From Pseudomonadota bacterium (GTDB taxonomy: Bacteria; Pseudomonadota; Alphaproteobacteria; Caulobacterales; Caulobacteraceae), in the NCBI GenBank assembly GCA_023428785.1, contig JAEYWU010000008.1, positions 1 to 31,236 of the forward strand: a stretch of DNA of 31,236 bases, in the 5' to 3' direction. Positions 1 to 7,172 of this stretch are shown here, one piece after another. The position numbers and the translations under genes are program-made. The notes beneath the pieces are model-generated. The model ran no database searches. It worked only from the letters and a program-made list of their open reading frames with translations, and was not told the DNA's origin. Each line of letters starts with the position of its first letter. The first letter of the stretch is position 1.

Positions 1-75
1 CGCCCAGCAGGAGCTCCGGGAAAACAGATCGCGGCGGAGCGCCTTCTTCAGGTCGAAACGCTCACTACCCCCCAC
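1..75 (-). CDS. Partial divergent open frame (possible envelope protein)
   Basis: A minus-strand frame starts at GTG 75 (or GTG 81, same frame) and runs open off the left edge. The visible peptide contains ERFDLKKALRRDLF followed by SRSSCWA, a basic N-terminus that could precede a signal peptide. In many alphaproteobacteria a penicillin-binding-protein activator (LpoA-like) gene lies divergent to rsmI-yraN, so that identity is possible. It is inferred from synteny only; 25 codons are too few to recognise a family. No good Shine-Dalgarno sequence is visible. Confidence 0.3.
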   Translation of the reverse strand, partial: MGGSERFDLKKALRRDLFSRSSCWA

Positions 76-80
76 GGTCA

Positions 81-97
81 CCGGACCCGAAGTCCGG
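81..97. repeat. Small inverted repeat between divergent genes
   Basis: CCGGAC (81-86) and GTCCGG (92-97) form a perfect 6-bp inverted repeat around a 5-nt loop, beside the possible GTG start of the leftward frame. It could be an operator or a leader hairpin. In DNA this GC-rich it may also be chance. Confidence 0.3.
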
Positions 98-158
98 CGC
101 TCCGCCTGCCCTCCCAACCTTCCGAGCCAATGCCGGGGGCCGACGACGCACGCCCACA

Positions 159-183
159 TTCTCCCCTCTCAGGGGAGGGAGAA
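159..183. repeat. CTCCCC/GGGGAG palindromic element
   Basis: TTCTCCC (159-165) pairs with GGGAGAA (177-183), and CTCCCCT (161-167) pairs with AGGGGAG (171-177) in an overlapping register. Palindromes of this composition recur between genes in GC-rich alphaproteobacteria. A shorter relative is at 7087-7103. It lies just upstream of rsmI. It has no T-run, so a terminator role is unlikely. Confidence 0.45.
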
Positions 184-221
184 CCCCTAGCCCCTTGCTC
201 CCACTCCCCCTAAACACCCTC

Positions 222-1082
222 ATGGCCTTCAGCCCGCCGCCGCCAAAGCCCGTGTCGCCGGGCCTGTATCTGGTCGCCACGCCGATCGGAAACCTGCGCG
301 ACATCACCCTGCGCGCCCTCGACGTGCTCGAAGCCGCCGACCTGGTCTTGGCCGAGGACACCCGGGTCACCGCCAAGCTGTTGAACGCCTTCGGCCTGTC
401 TAGAAAGCTGGCCCGCTATGACGAACACGTCGCCGCCGAGGTCGAGCGCCGCGTCCTCGATGATCTCGCCGACGGCAAGGTCATCGCCCAGGTCTCCGAC
501 GCCGGAACGCCTCTGGTGTCCGACCCTGGCCAGTCCCTGTCGCGCGCCGCCGCCGAGGCTGGATTCCCGGTTCACCCCATCCCCGGGCCGTCCAGCGTGC
601 TGGCCGCCCTGACCATCGCCGGCCTGCCGACCGACCGGTTTCTGTTCGCGGGCTTTCTGCCGCCCAAATCCGGGGCCCGTCGCACCCGCCTGTCGGAATT
701 CGCCGCCACGCCCGCCACCCTGGTCTTCTTCGAGACAGGCCCACGCATCGCCGCCTCCCTGGCGGACATGGCCGAGACCTTCGGCGCCGATCGTCCCGCC
801 GCCGTCTGCCGCGAACTGACCAAGCTTCACGAGGATTGCGTGCGTGGTCCTCTGTCGGCTCTCGCCGTTGATCCACGACTGGCCGAGCCGAAGGGCGAAA
901 TCGTCGTCGTCGTCGGACCCGGGCGCACCGAGGCCGCCACCGAAGACGAGGCCGAGGCCGCGCTTCGCCTCGCGCTACAGTCCCACCGCCCCTCCGACGC
1001 CGCCGCTGAAGTGGCGCGACAGCTCGGCCTGAACCGACGCGACCTCTACCGTCGCGCCATCGCCATCAAGGGCGAGGAATGA
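222..1082 (+). CDS. rsmI: 16S rRNA (cytidine-1402-2'-O)-methyltransferase RsmI
   Basis: RsmI uses S-adenosylmethionine to methylate the ribose of C1402 in the 16S rRNA decoding centre. The 286-residue product has the tetrapyrrole-methylase fold signature: LYLVATPIGNLRDITLRAL near the N-terminus, AEDTRVTAKLL, then VSDAGTPLVSDPGQ and IPGPSSVLAALTIAGLP, the SAM-binding loops. An in-frame TTG at 195 exists, but ATG 222 gives the usual family N-terminus. No Shine-Dalgarno sequence precedes ATG 222; a TAAACA box (211-216) ends 5 nt before it, so the mRNA may be leaderless. The stop overlaps the yraN start by ATGA. It heads a four-gene operon ending with gshB. Confidence 0.96.
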   Translation: MAFSPPPPKPVSPGLYLVATPIGNLRDITLRALDVLEAADLVLAEDTRVTAKLLNAFGLSRKLARYDEHVAAEVERRVLDDLADGKVIAQVSDAGTPLVSDPGQSLSRAAAEAGFPVHPIPGPSSVLAALTIAGLPTDRFLFAGFLPPKSGARRTRLSEFAATPATLVFFETGPRIAASLADMAETFGADRPAAVCRELTKLHEDCVRGPLSALAVDPRLAEPKGEIVVVVGPGRTEAATEDEAEAALRLALQSHRPSDAAAEVARQLGLNRRDLYRRAIAIKGEE

Positions 1083-1471
1083 CCGCCCCGGTCCGACCCT
1101 GGCGCCGCGAACTCGGCGGGCGATCCCGCCGCCACGGCCGCCGCGCCGAGGTCTGGGCCGCCGCCTGGCTCATGCTCAAGGGCTATCAGATCCTGGGCTT
1201 TCGCTTGAAGACCGGCGCGGGAGAGATCGACATCCTGGCCCGACGCGGCCGGACCCTCGCCATCGTCGAGGTCAAACGCCGCGAAACGCCCGAAGCCGCC
1301 CTCGATTCCCTGGCTCCGGACCAGCGCAGCCGCCTGCTGCGCGCCGGCCAGGCCCTGGTCCAGAAGCGGCGCTCGCTCGCGGGCCTTGAGCTCCGGCTCG
1401 ATGTCGTCGCCTTTTCTCCGCGCCGGCTGCCGCGACATTTTCGCGGCTTGATCGTTGATGCAGGGTCATGA
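1079..1471 (+). CDS. yraN: YraN family protein (UPF0102)
   Basis: A 130-residue protein of the UPF0102/YraN family, which has a restriction-endonuclease-like fold. The fold's core residues are visible: E24 in GRRAEVWAA, D51 in GAGEIDILARR, and the E64-V-K66 triad in VEVKRRET. The cellular role is not established in general; the fold suggests nucleic-acid cleavage or binding. It overlaps rsmI (ATGA at 1079-1082) and the next gene (ATGA at 1468-1471), so translation is probably coupled. Pairing with rsmI is a common arrangement in proteobacteria. Confidence 0.93.
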   Translation: MTAPVRPWRRELGGRSRRHGRRAEVWAAAWLMLKGYQILGFRLKTGAGEIDILARRGRTLAIVEVKRRETPEAALDSLAPDQRSRLLRAGQALVQKRRSLAGLELRLDVVAFSPRRLPRHFRGLIVDAGS

Positions 1472-2283
1472 CCCGCGACCAGGCCGAACATTTCCTTTCG
1501 CGCGCCGGTTCGGACGGCGACGCTGACTTCCCGCTATTGGAAGCAGCCATCGCCTGCGCCGAGCATGACTGCCCCTTCCGCGACGCCGAGCCCGTTCGGA
1601 TTCTCGGCGCCGCCGCCGCCGAGCGGCTGGCCGCGCGCCTGCCGCTCGAGAGCCCCGAGGAGGCCCTGGCCGAAGCCCTGTCGGGTGATCTGCGCCTGAA
1701 CGGCGACCTGCTCAGCTATGACGATCCCGGCCTGACCGACATCATCGACGTCACCGAAACCCGGCGCGGCCTCTCGGCCGTCCTGGCCGTCTTCTATCTC
1801 CACGCCGCCAAACGCTGCGATCTCCGGGCGGCGGGCGTGGACTTTCCCGGCCACGTCCTCCTGCGGGTCGACACCGATCAGGGGCCGGTGGCCCTCGACC
1901 CCTTCAGCCAGGGCCGGCTGGTCCTGCCCTCCGAACTGTCGCGCCGTGCGCTCAGGGCCGGGCTCACGCCCATGGCGGCCGACCGGCTGGACCTCATCAT
2001 GGCTCCGATGAGCGACCGAAAGCTCCTGATCCGGCTCCAGAACCTCGTCTTCCTCCGCGCCCAGAAGGCGGGCGATCCGCAGGGGGCTGAGCGCGCGGCC
2101 ATTCGAACCGCCCTGCTGGATCCGGACGACCATCGTCCCTGGCTGGACGTGGCCGCCGCCCGCGAGGCGCAAGGCGCGCTCAATGGCGCACTTGAGGCCC
2201 TGGCCCGCGCCCATGCCCTGGACGGCACCGCCTCGGCCCGCGCAGAGCAGGTCAAACGCCGAGTCCTGTTGCGCCTGAACTGA
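1468..2283 (+). CDS. SirB1-like transglutaminase-family/TPR protein
   Basis: A 271-residue protein resembling SirB1. The central part carries the family's transglutaminase-like core (DVTETRRGLSAVLAVFYLHA, then AAGVDFPGHVLLRVDT and ALDPFSQG). The last roughly 80 residues are alpha-helical and TPR-like (KAGDPQGAERAAIRTALLDP and REAQGALNGALEALARAHAL). I see no catalytic cysteine in the core, consistent with a non-enzymatic role. The function is unknown. It overlaps yraN by 4 nt, and gshB starts 20 nt downstream. Confidence 0.85.
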   Translation: MTRDQAEHFLSRAGSDGDADFPLLEAAIACAEHDCPFRDAEPVRILGAAAAERLAARLPLESPEEALAEALSGDLRLNGDLLSYDDPGLTDIIDVTETRRGLSAVLAVFYLHAAKRCDLRAAGVDFPGHVLLRVDTDQGPVALDPFSQGRLVLPSELSRRALRAGLTPMAADRLDLIMAPMSDRKLLIRLQNLVFLRAQKAGDPQGAERAAIRTALLDPDDHRPWLDVAAAREAQGALNGALEALARAHALDGTASARAEQVKRRVLLRLN

Positions 2284-2303
2284 GAGCAGCCCAGATAACG
2301 GCC

Positions 2304-3245
2304 ATGCTCAACGTCGCCGTCCAGATGGACCCCGTCCACGCCGTCAACATCGAGGCGGACACCACCTTCATGCTGGCGCTGGAGGCCCAGAACCGGGGGC
2401 ACCGGCTCTGGTTCCATGGCCCCCAGAACCTGGCTCTGGAGGACGGCGAGCTTTTCGTCAGGGCCCAGCCGCTGGAGTTCCGGCCCATCAAGGGCGACCA
2501 CTTCACCCTGGGCGAACCTCAGGTCGTCAAGGTCGCCGACCATTTCGACGTCGTCCTGATGCGTCAGGACCCGCCCTTTGACATGGCCTATGTCACCGCG
2601 ACCTATCTGCTGGAGACCGTCCATCCCAAGGTTCTGGTCGTGAACGACCCGGCCGAGGTCAGGAACGCGCCCGAAAAGCTCTTCGCCACGTCATTCAAGG
2701 GCCTCCAGCCGCCGACCATCATCTCCGGCGACGCCGACGTCCTGGCCGACTTCCACCGCCGTCACGGCGATGTGGTGCTCAAGCCCCTGCACGGCGCGGC
2801 CGGCGCGGGCGTCATGCGGCTGACCGCTGACGACAAGAATCTCGATTCGCTGGTCGAGACCTTCGGCGCCATCAATCGCGATCCGCTGGTCATGCAGGCC
2901 TTCATCCCGGCCGTGTCTGAGGGCGACAAGCGCATCATCCTGGTCGACGGTGAGGTCGCCGGCGCGATCAACCGCGTGCCGCCCAAGGGTCACGTCCGCT
3001 CCAACCTGCGCGTCGGCGGCGTGGCCGAGCCGGTCGAGCTGTCTGAGCGCGACAGGGAAATCTGCGCGATCCTCGGTCCCGAGCTGAAGCGACGCGGCCT
3101 GATCTTCGTCGGCATCGACGTGATCGGCGGCTATCTCACCGAGATCAACGTCACATCACCGACGGGCGCCCAGCAGCTCAAGAAGTTCGGCGGCGCCGAC
3201 AGCGCCGCCATGCTTTGGGTTGTGATCGAGAAAAAACGGGCCTAG
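2304..3245 (+). CDS. gshB: Glutathione synthetase
   Basis: GshB joins gamma-glutamylcysteine and glycine using ATP, the last step of glutathione synthesis in the cytoplasm. At 313 residues it has normal length. The N-terminal domain begins NVAVQMDPVHAVNIEADTT and contains MRQDPPFDMAYVTATY (86-101). The ATP-grasp domain shows the nucleotide lysine and Gly-rich loop VVLKPLHGAAGAGVMRL (about 157-173), and the C-terminal metal/substrate strand GIDVIGGYLTEINVTSPTG. It is the last gene of the rsmI operon. Its TAG stop (3243-3245) shares the palindrome CTAG (3242-3245) with the stop of the facing DUF3617 gene, and no terminator separates them. Confidence 0.97.
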   Translation: MLNVAVQMDPVHAVNIEADTTFMLALEAQNRGHRLWFHGPQNLALEDGELFVRAQPLEFRPIKGDHFTLGEPQVVKVADHFDVVLMRQDPPFDMAYVTATYLLETVHPKVLVVNDPAEVRNAPEKLFATSFKGLQPPTIISGDADVLADFHRRHGDVVLKPLHGAAGAGVMRLTADDKNLDSLVETFGAINRDPLVMQAFIPAVSEGDKRIILVDGEVAGAINRVPPKGHVRSNLRVGGVAEPVELSERDREICAILGPELKRRGLIFVGIDVIGGYLTEINVTSPTGAQQLKKFGGADSAAMLWVVIEKKRA

Positions 3246-3682
3246 GCCGGGCAGGTCGCCGACAGGCGGCGCGCCCGGATCGTTCCGGTCGGCCGCACCG
3301 AGATGCCCAGCACTCGCGTGTCCAGCTCCGCCTCCATCTGGAAGGCAGTCGGACTGTAGGTGCCGGCGGCCGTCACCCCGACCTCGCGACCGCGCCGATC
3401 CCGGCAGGTACCCTCAAAGCGCATCCGGCCGTTGCCCACCACCCGGGTCGGGTAGTCGCAGGTGTAGTGTCGGTTCGACGGCCCGCTGAAGAAGCGATTG
3501 ATCTCGCTGGCGCGCACGCAGCGGTTCTCGGTGTCGGTCGAGGAAATGCCGAAGCGAATCTGGCTCGTGTATTCCCAGTAGCCCGGCAGGATGGTGTTGG
3601 TTTCCTGGGCGTTGGGCGCGGCGGCGGAAAGGCCCAGCAGGGGCGCGGCGACCGCAGCGGCGATGAGTAGGCGTCGGGACAT
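3242..3682 (-). CDS. DUF3617 family secreted protein
   Basis: A 146-residue protein read leftward. It starts MSRRLLIAAAVAAPLLGLSAAAPNAQ, a clear signal peptide, which is why ATG 3682 is preferred over the in-frame ATG 3784. The mature part matches the DUF3617 pattern: PGYWEYTSQIRF, a cysteine in NRCVRASEINRF, HYTCDYPTRVVGNGRMRFEG and TCRDRRG, with paired cysteines likely forming periplasmic disulfides. The function is unknown. Its stop shares CTAG with gshB. The upstream intergenic stretch holds a fitting promoter. Confidence 0.82.
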   Translation of the reverse strand: MSRRLLIAAAVAAPLLGLSAAAPNAQETNTILPGYWEYTSQIRFGISSTDTENRCVRASEINRFFSGPSNRHYTCDYPTRVVGNGRMRFEGTCRDRRGREVGVTAAGTYSPTAFQMEAELDTRVLGISVRPTGTIRARRLSATCPA

Positions 3683-3720
3683 ATTTCGTCGGGTCCACAA
3701 GGGGGAGGATAGCGATGTGG

Positions 3721-3749
3721 TATATAGCGCCTCGTGAATGCGGCCTGAA
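3721..3749 (-). promoter_or_regulatory. Predicted promoter of the DUF3617 gene
   Basis: On the minus strand TTCAGG (3749-3744), a 17-bp spacer and TATATA (3726-3721) sit in the context GCTATATAC, matching the Caulobacter GCTANAWC -10 form. The predicted transcript starts near 3714, about 32 nt before the ATG. It lies back to back with the rpmB promoter. Confidence 0.4.
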
Positions 3750-3773
3750 TGGGTCCGTTCCTGACTCTGCGCC

Positions 3774-3803
3774 TTGACGGACAAGGGGCATGCCGTCTAT
3801 ATG
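3774..3803 (+). promoter_or_regulatory. Predicted rpmB promoter
   Basis: TTGACG (3774-3779), an 18-bp spacer and TATATG (3798-3803) match the Caulobacter housekeeping pattern TTGACGS-N10-14-GCTANAWC (15 bp between the two blocks). Transcription would begin near 3810, giving a leader of about 83 nt that opens with a strong hairpin. Confidence 0.5.
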
Positions 3804-3812
3804 CCCGCCTCC

Positions 3813-3834
3813 CGCGCGGGTTTCGGCCCGCGCG
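3813..3834 (+). promoter_or_regulatory. Hairpin in the rpmB leader
   Basis: CGCGCGGG (3813-3820) and CCCGCGCG (3827-3834) form a perfect 8-bp stem around TTTCGG, followed by TTT. It would be the first structure in the rpmB mRNA. It could stabilise the 5' end, act as an attenuator, or be the site of ribosomal-protein feedback. The role is inferred. Confidence 0.45.
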
Positions 3835-3892
3835 TTTCCATTTTCGCGCTTCGGCTTCGGTCGGGACGCCAAGCCCTATAAGGATTTCGGAC

Positions 3893-4189
3893 ATGTCGCG
3901 CCGCTGCGAACTGACCGGCGTCGGTCCCATGGTGGGCCACAGCGTGAGCCACTCGAACATCAAGACCAAGCGCCGGTTCCTGCCGTCGCTGAAGGCCGTT
4001 GCGCTTCACTCGGAAGCCATGGGCCAGTCCTATCGTCTGCGCATCACCAATGCGGCGCTGCGCACGCTCGATTTCAAGGGCGGCCTGGACGCCTACATCG
4101 TCAAGGCCTCGGATGACATTCTGTCGCCGAAGGCCCAGAAGCTGAAGCGCCAGATCAAGGCCAAACAGGCGGAAACCGCCGCGGCCTGA
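3893..4189 (+). CDS. rpmB: 50S ribosomal protein L28
   Basis: L28 is a large-subunit ribosomal protein. The 98-residue product has the family N-terminus MSRRCELTGVGPMVGHSVSHSNIKTKRRF and the conserved block ITNAALRTLDFKGGLDAYI, with a basic C-terminal tail usual for the longer alphaproteobacterial form. ATG 3893 is preceded by AAGGA (3880-3884) at good spacing. An upstream in-frame ATG at 3749 lies before the promoter and is ignored. It is a single-gene unit ending at a strong terminator. Confidence 0.97.
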   Translation: MSRRCELTGVGPMVGHSVSHSNIKTKRRFLPSLKAVALHSEAMGQSYRLRITNAALRTLDFKGGLDAYIVKASDDILSPKAQKLKRQIKAKQAETAAA

Positions 4190-4214
4190 TCCCGCTTCAG
4201 GGGCTAAGGGGCTC

Positions 4215-4242
4215 AAAGGCCGGCGGCGACGCCGGCCTTTTT
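4215..4242 (+). terminator. Rho-independent terminator after rpmB
   Basis: GGCCGGCG (4218-4225), loop GCGA and CGCCGGCC (4230-4237) are followed by five T. AAA before the stem allows further A-T pairing. This is the clearest terminator in the window. Confidence 0.92.
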
Positions 4243-4282
4243 CAATTTCCGCCTGTCATCTTCAGGCGCCAGACTGGCGCGC

Positions 4283-5377
4283 ATGAACAGACGCGCCCTC
4301 CTGGGCTCCGGCGCCGCCTGCCTTCTGGCCGCCCCGGCGCTCGCTCAGCAAGACTCGCTCCAGACCCGACTGGAAGAGCTGCGCGCCTCAGCCGGCATTC
4401 CGGCGCTCGGCGGCGCCATCGTGACGGCCGAAGGCCTCGCCTGGTCCGGTGTGACCGGTGTCCGTCGTCGCGACGACGAAGATGCCGTAAGCCCTGGCGA
4501 GCGCTGGCACCTCGGCTCCAACACCAAGGTCATGACCGCCGCCCTCTACGCCCGGCTGGTCGAGCAGGGGCGCGCCGAATGGGGCGCCTCGCTCGCGGAC
4601 CTTTTCCCTCAGCTTTCGCCCGATCCTGCCTGGGCTGCGGTCACCGTCGAGCAGTTGATGGGCCACAGGGCCGGAATTCTCGATTCTGCTGTGATGCCCG
4701 CCTGGATGCTCGGCGCCTGGGCGTCGAGCGATGTGCGCGAAACACGCCGCCAGCTTGCCCAGACCGTCCTGTCGGCGCCGCCGGCGGGGGCCCTGGACGC
4801 CTATTCCTACGCCAACGCCAACTACATCATCTTGGGGGCCGCCATCGAACAGGTGACCGGCTTGTCCTGGGAAGACGTCATCCAGGCCGAGCTGTTCAGA
4901 CCGCTCGGGATGGACCCGGTCGGCTTCGGCGCGCCCCAGGGCGAGAACGCCTGGGGACACCAGGGGCCCGCCATGACGCCCAAGGCTCCGACCGTCATGG
5001 GTTCGGATAATCCGCCGGGCCTTGGACCTGCGGGTACGGTTCACGCCAGTCTGGAGGCCTATGCGCGCTTCATCCGCCTTTTCCTCACCGACGGGGGCGG
5101 CGTCCTGAGCCGTGACAGCATCACCCGTCTTTCAACGCCGGTCGAGGGCCCTGGCCAGAGCTACGCCTTGGGCTGGGGCGTACTGACCGGGCCGCCCTGG
5201 GCAGGCGGTGGCCCCGTGCTCACCCATGACGGCTCCAACACGCTCTGGCTGGCGCGCGCCGTGGTCGTTCCGGCCCGAAGAGCGGCGGCCATCTGTGTCG
5301 CCAACGCCGCGGACCCGGCCCGACCGGCCATCGACGGGTTGACGCGTGCACTCATCGAACGGTTCCCTGCCGCGTAA
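4283..5377 (+). CDS. Serine hydrolase of the beta-lactamase/PBP-like family
   Basis: A 364-residue exported enzyme of the class C beta-lactamase/D-alanyl-D-alanine carboxypeptidase/esterase family. The signal peptide MNRRALLGSGAACLLAAPALA has a twin-arginine flavour. Catalytic motifs are intact: S79-N-T-K82, Y176-A-N178, and H315-D-G317 in place of the KTG box, as in esterase/peptidase-like members. Substrate cannot be told from sequence; true beta-lactamase activity is not implied. There is no Shine-Dalgarno sequence. Instead a 6-bp stem (4266-4271 with 4275-4280) ends 2 nt before the ATG. Confidence 0.85.
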   Translation: MNRRALLGSGAACLLAAPALAQQDSLQTRLEELRASAGIPALGGAIVTAEGLAWSGVTGVRRRDDEDAVSPGERWHLGSNTKVMTAALYARLVEQGRAEWGASLADLFPQLSPDPAWAAVTVEQLMGHRAGILDSAVMPAWMLGAWASSDVRETRRQLAQTVLSAPPAGALDAYSYANANYIILGAAIEQVTGLSWEDVIQAELFRPLGMDPVGFGAPQGENAWGHQGPAMTPKAPTVMGSDNPPGLGPAGTVHASLEAYARFIRLFLTDGGGVLSRDSITRLSTPVEGPGQSYALGWGVLTGPPWAGGGPVLTHDGSNTLWLARAVVVPARRAAAICVANAADPARPAIDGLTRALIERFPAA

Positions 5378-5420
5378 TAGGGGAGGCTGGGCGCCGAAAC
5401 GGCGGCCGCGCGTTTTAACC

Positions 5421-6287
5421 ATGATGAAGCCGGGCCAGCGCGACGACGGGAAGAGACACATCCTCGCCGACCTCTGGGTCCAGGTGTGGCAGGCCCTCAT
5501 CGTGGGCGCCTTCGCCCTGGCCGTGCTCGACGGCTGGGCGCCGCCCGAGCATCTACCGTGGACCAACCTTGATCTATCTCGCCCGGTCGGCGTGACGACC
5601 GCGGCCAAGATCGCCGACCTTGAACTTCCGCATCGCTCTGCAGATGCGGCGCACGTCCAGGACGAGACGGAGCGCTGCATGCAGACGCTGCGCGACGCCG
5701 GTGTCGAGGTGGAGCGGGCCCAGGACATCGATGACGGCGGCTTTTGCGTGGTCCAGGGCGCGGTGCGCATCACCGGCGGAGCGGTGACGCCGATCCGGCC
5801 GGAAGGTCTGGTCATGCGCTGCCCCCTGGCCGTGCGCTACGTCATCTGGGATCGCCAGATTCTGCGGCCCGCGGCCGAGGAACTCCTCGATTCACCCGTC
5901 GCCGGAGTCGAGGCCAGCGGCTACGCCTGCCGCCGCATCTATGGATCGACGGATCCCACCAGCAGTCCCAGCGAGCATGCCGAAGGCAATGCCCTGGACG
6001 TCTCGGCAATCCGCCTGGAGAACGGCCGGCGCATCACCGTAGTCGACGGCTGGGGCGCTATCCGCCAAGACAGCCGCGCCGCCCAGCTGGAGCGCGGCGA
6101 GGGAGGCAGCCTTCCGCCCCTTTTCGGCCAGCCGCCCTCGGCGCCAACGACGCCGGAAGGTCGCTTCCTGCGCCGTATCCGCGACGAAGCCTGCGAGATT
6201 TTCGGCACGGTGCTCAGCCCCGAATACAATGAGGCCCATCGCGACCACCTGCATCTGGACGGTTCGCGCACGCCCCTCTGCAACTAG
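5421..6287 (+). CDS. Extensin-like family protein
   Basis: A 288-residue protein with one N-terminal membrane segment (VWQALIVGAFALAVLDGW) and a C-terminal extensin-like domain of the kind found in bacterial envelope proteins. Visible marks are ERCMQTLRDAGV, DGGFCVVQGAVRI, SGYACRRIYGS, and the metallopeptidase-like HAEGNALDVSAIRL and HRDHLHLDG segments. The His/Asp pattern recalls LAS/D-Ala-D-Ala peptidases, so a cell-wall role is plausible but unproven. ATG 5421 is preferred over 5346, which would overlap the previous gene and precede the hydrophobic anchor oddly. Its stop shares CTAG (6284-6287) with the facing channel gene. Confidence 0.82.
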   Translation: MMKPGQRDDGKRHILADLWVQVWQALIVGAFALAVLDGWAPPEHLPWTNLDLSRPVGVTTAAKIADLELPHRSADAAHVQDETERCMQTLRDAGVEVERAQDIDDGGFCVVQGAVRITGGAVTPIRPEGLVMRCPLAVRYVIWDRQILRPAAEELLDSPVAGVEASGYACRRIYGSTDPTSSPSEHAEGNALDVSAIRLENGRRITVVDGWGAIRQDSRAAQLERGEGGSLPPLFGQPPSAPTTPEGRFLRRIRDEACEIFGTVLSPEYNEAHRDHLHLDGSRTPLCN

Positions 6288-7078
6288 GCGTCAGGCCCCA
6301 GCTGGCCGCGCAGGGCGCGCCGGCGCGCCAGGGCGTCCGAAAAAGCCGCCGACAGAATCCCCGTCGGCGCCGCGATCAGCCCGATGCCGCAGATTGCGGT
6401 CAGCCCGGCGATCATCCTGCCCCAGAGGGTTGTTGGAAAGACGTCGCCGTATCCGATCGTGGTCAGGGTCACGACCGACCACCACATGGCGCGGGGGATT
6501 GATCCGAAGGCCTCGGGATTGTTGGCTCCCTCCACAAGGTACATGGCGGTCGAGCTCAGCACGAGCAGCACAACCGCGACGGCAAGGCTGAGCAACAGCT
6601 CGAACCGCCGCTCGATGATCGCCGAGCCCATCAGCCCCATGGCCGCAGACATGCGCCCCAGCTTGGCGATCCGCAGGATCCGCGCCAGTCTGAAGAGCCG
6701 CAGGATATAGACCGGCCCAGCGCCCACGAAAACGAGGGCCGGAATCAGGGCCACGATGTCGATGATCGCCGTGGGCGTCATCATCCAGCGCAGCCGCCCC
6801 CAGACCGGATGGGCGTAGCGCGGATCCTCCGGCGCGACCCAGATGCGCACGAGATACTCGCTCAGGAAGAGGCCGGTGAAGGCCAACTCGGCCATGCCGA
6901 ACGCGGTCGCGAACCGGGTCGCGATCGACGCTTCCGTCTCCAGGATCGCGGCCGCCACGGACGCGATGATCGCCAACGTCAGCAGCTTGTTGGCCAATGA
7001 CAGGCCATCGGGCCGACCGGCCGGATCGAGCCGCTCGAACGCCCAGCGTCTCAGCCCCGCCCCCGCCGCTCGCTCCAT
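6284..7078 (-). CDS. Voltage-gated-type potassium channel
   Basis: A 264-residue six-helix channel. The S4-like helix ILRLFRLARILRIAKLGR (about 125-142) carries regularly spaced arginines. The pore loop has the canonical filter TTIGYGD (206-212), preceded by AMWWSVVTL. S1 to S3 cover about 30-120 and S6 about 222-248. It should conduct K+ across the inner membrane, with a short cytoplasmic tail and no RCK domain. ATG 7078 follows a GGGGAGGA ribosome site. An upstream in-frame extension to 7246 would cross the divergent promoter region and is rejected. The stop shares CTAG with the extensin-like gene. Confidence 0.92.
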   Translation of the reverse strand: MERAAGAGLRRWAFERLDPAGRPDGLSLANKLLTLAIIASVAAAILETEASIATRFATAFGMAELAFTGLFLSEYLVRIWVAPEDPRYAHPVWGRLRWMMTPTAIIDIVALIPALVFVGAGPVYILRLFRLARILRIAKLGRMSAAMGLMGSAIIERRFELLLSLAVAVVLLVLSSTAMYLVEGANNPEAFGSIPRAMWWSVVTLTTIGYGDVFPTTLWGRMIAGLTAICGIGLIAAPTGILSAAFSDALARRRALRGQLGPDA

Positions 7079-7086
7079 CCACAATC

Positions 7087-7103
7087 CTCCCCTGCCGGGG
7101 GAG
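7087..7103 (-). promoter_or_regulatory. Hairpin covering the K+ channel ribosome-binding site
   Basis: In the leftward mRNA CTCCCC (7103-7098) can pair with GGGGAG (7092-7087) around CGGCA. The second arm is the Shine-Dalgarno sequence itself, 8 nt before the ATG. The same palindrome type occurs at 159-183. Confidence 0.45.
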
Positions 7104-7131
7104 TCTAGACCGCCGTTCGGCCGCCGCGCAA
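7102..7131 (-). promoter_or_regulatory. Predicted promoter of the K+ channel gene
   Basis: On the minus strand TTGCGC (7131-7126), an 18-bp spacer and TAGACT (7107-7102), in the context GTCTAGAC, resemble the Caulobacter -35/-10 pattern. The start would fall just before the hairpin that covers the ribosome site. Confidence 0.38.
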
Positions 7132-7156
7132 CGCAGGCTCGCTCCCGGCCCTCCCC

Positions 7157-7172
7157 CGCGCTATGGAGCGCG
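7157..7172 (+). promoter_or_regulatory. Palindromic -10-like box abutting the MFS start codon
   Basis: CGCGCT (7157-7162) and AGCGCG (7167-7172) form a perfect 6-bp palindrome around ATGG, directly before ATG 7173. It contains TATGGA (7162-7167), a possible -10 box 5 nt from the start codon, which would make the mRNA leaderless. No convincing -35 is present. Confidence 0.3.

Noticed and set aside
65..376. 103-residue leftward frame over the start of rsmI
   Set aside because: Arg/Ser/Gly-rich composition of a shadow frame; most of it is antisense to the conserved rsmI start.
6843..7172. N-terminal extension of the MFS exporter
   Set aside because: Antisense to the K+ channel gene, low in hydrophobic residues and upstream of the normal family start.
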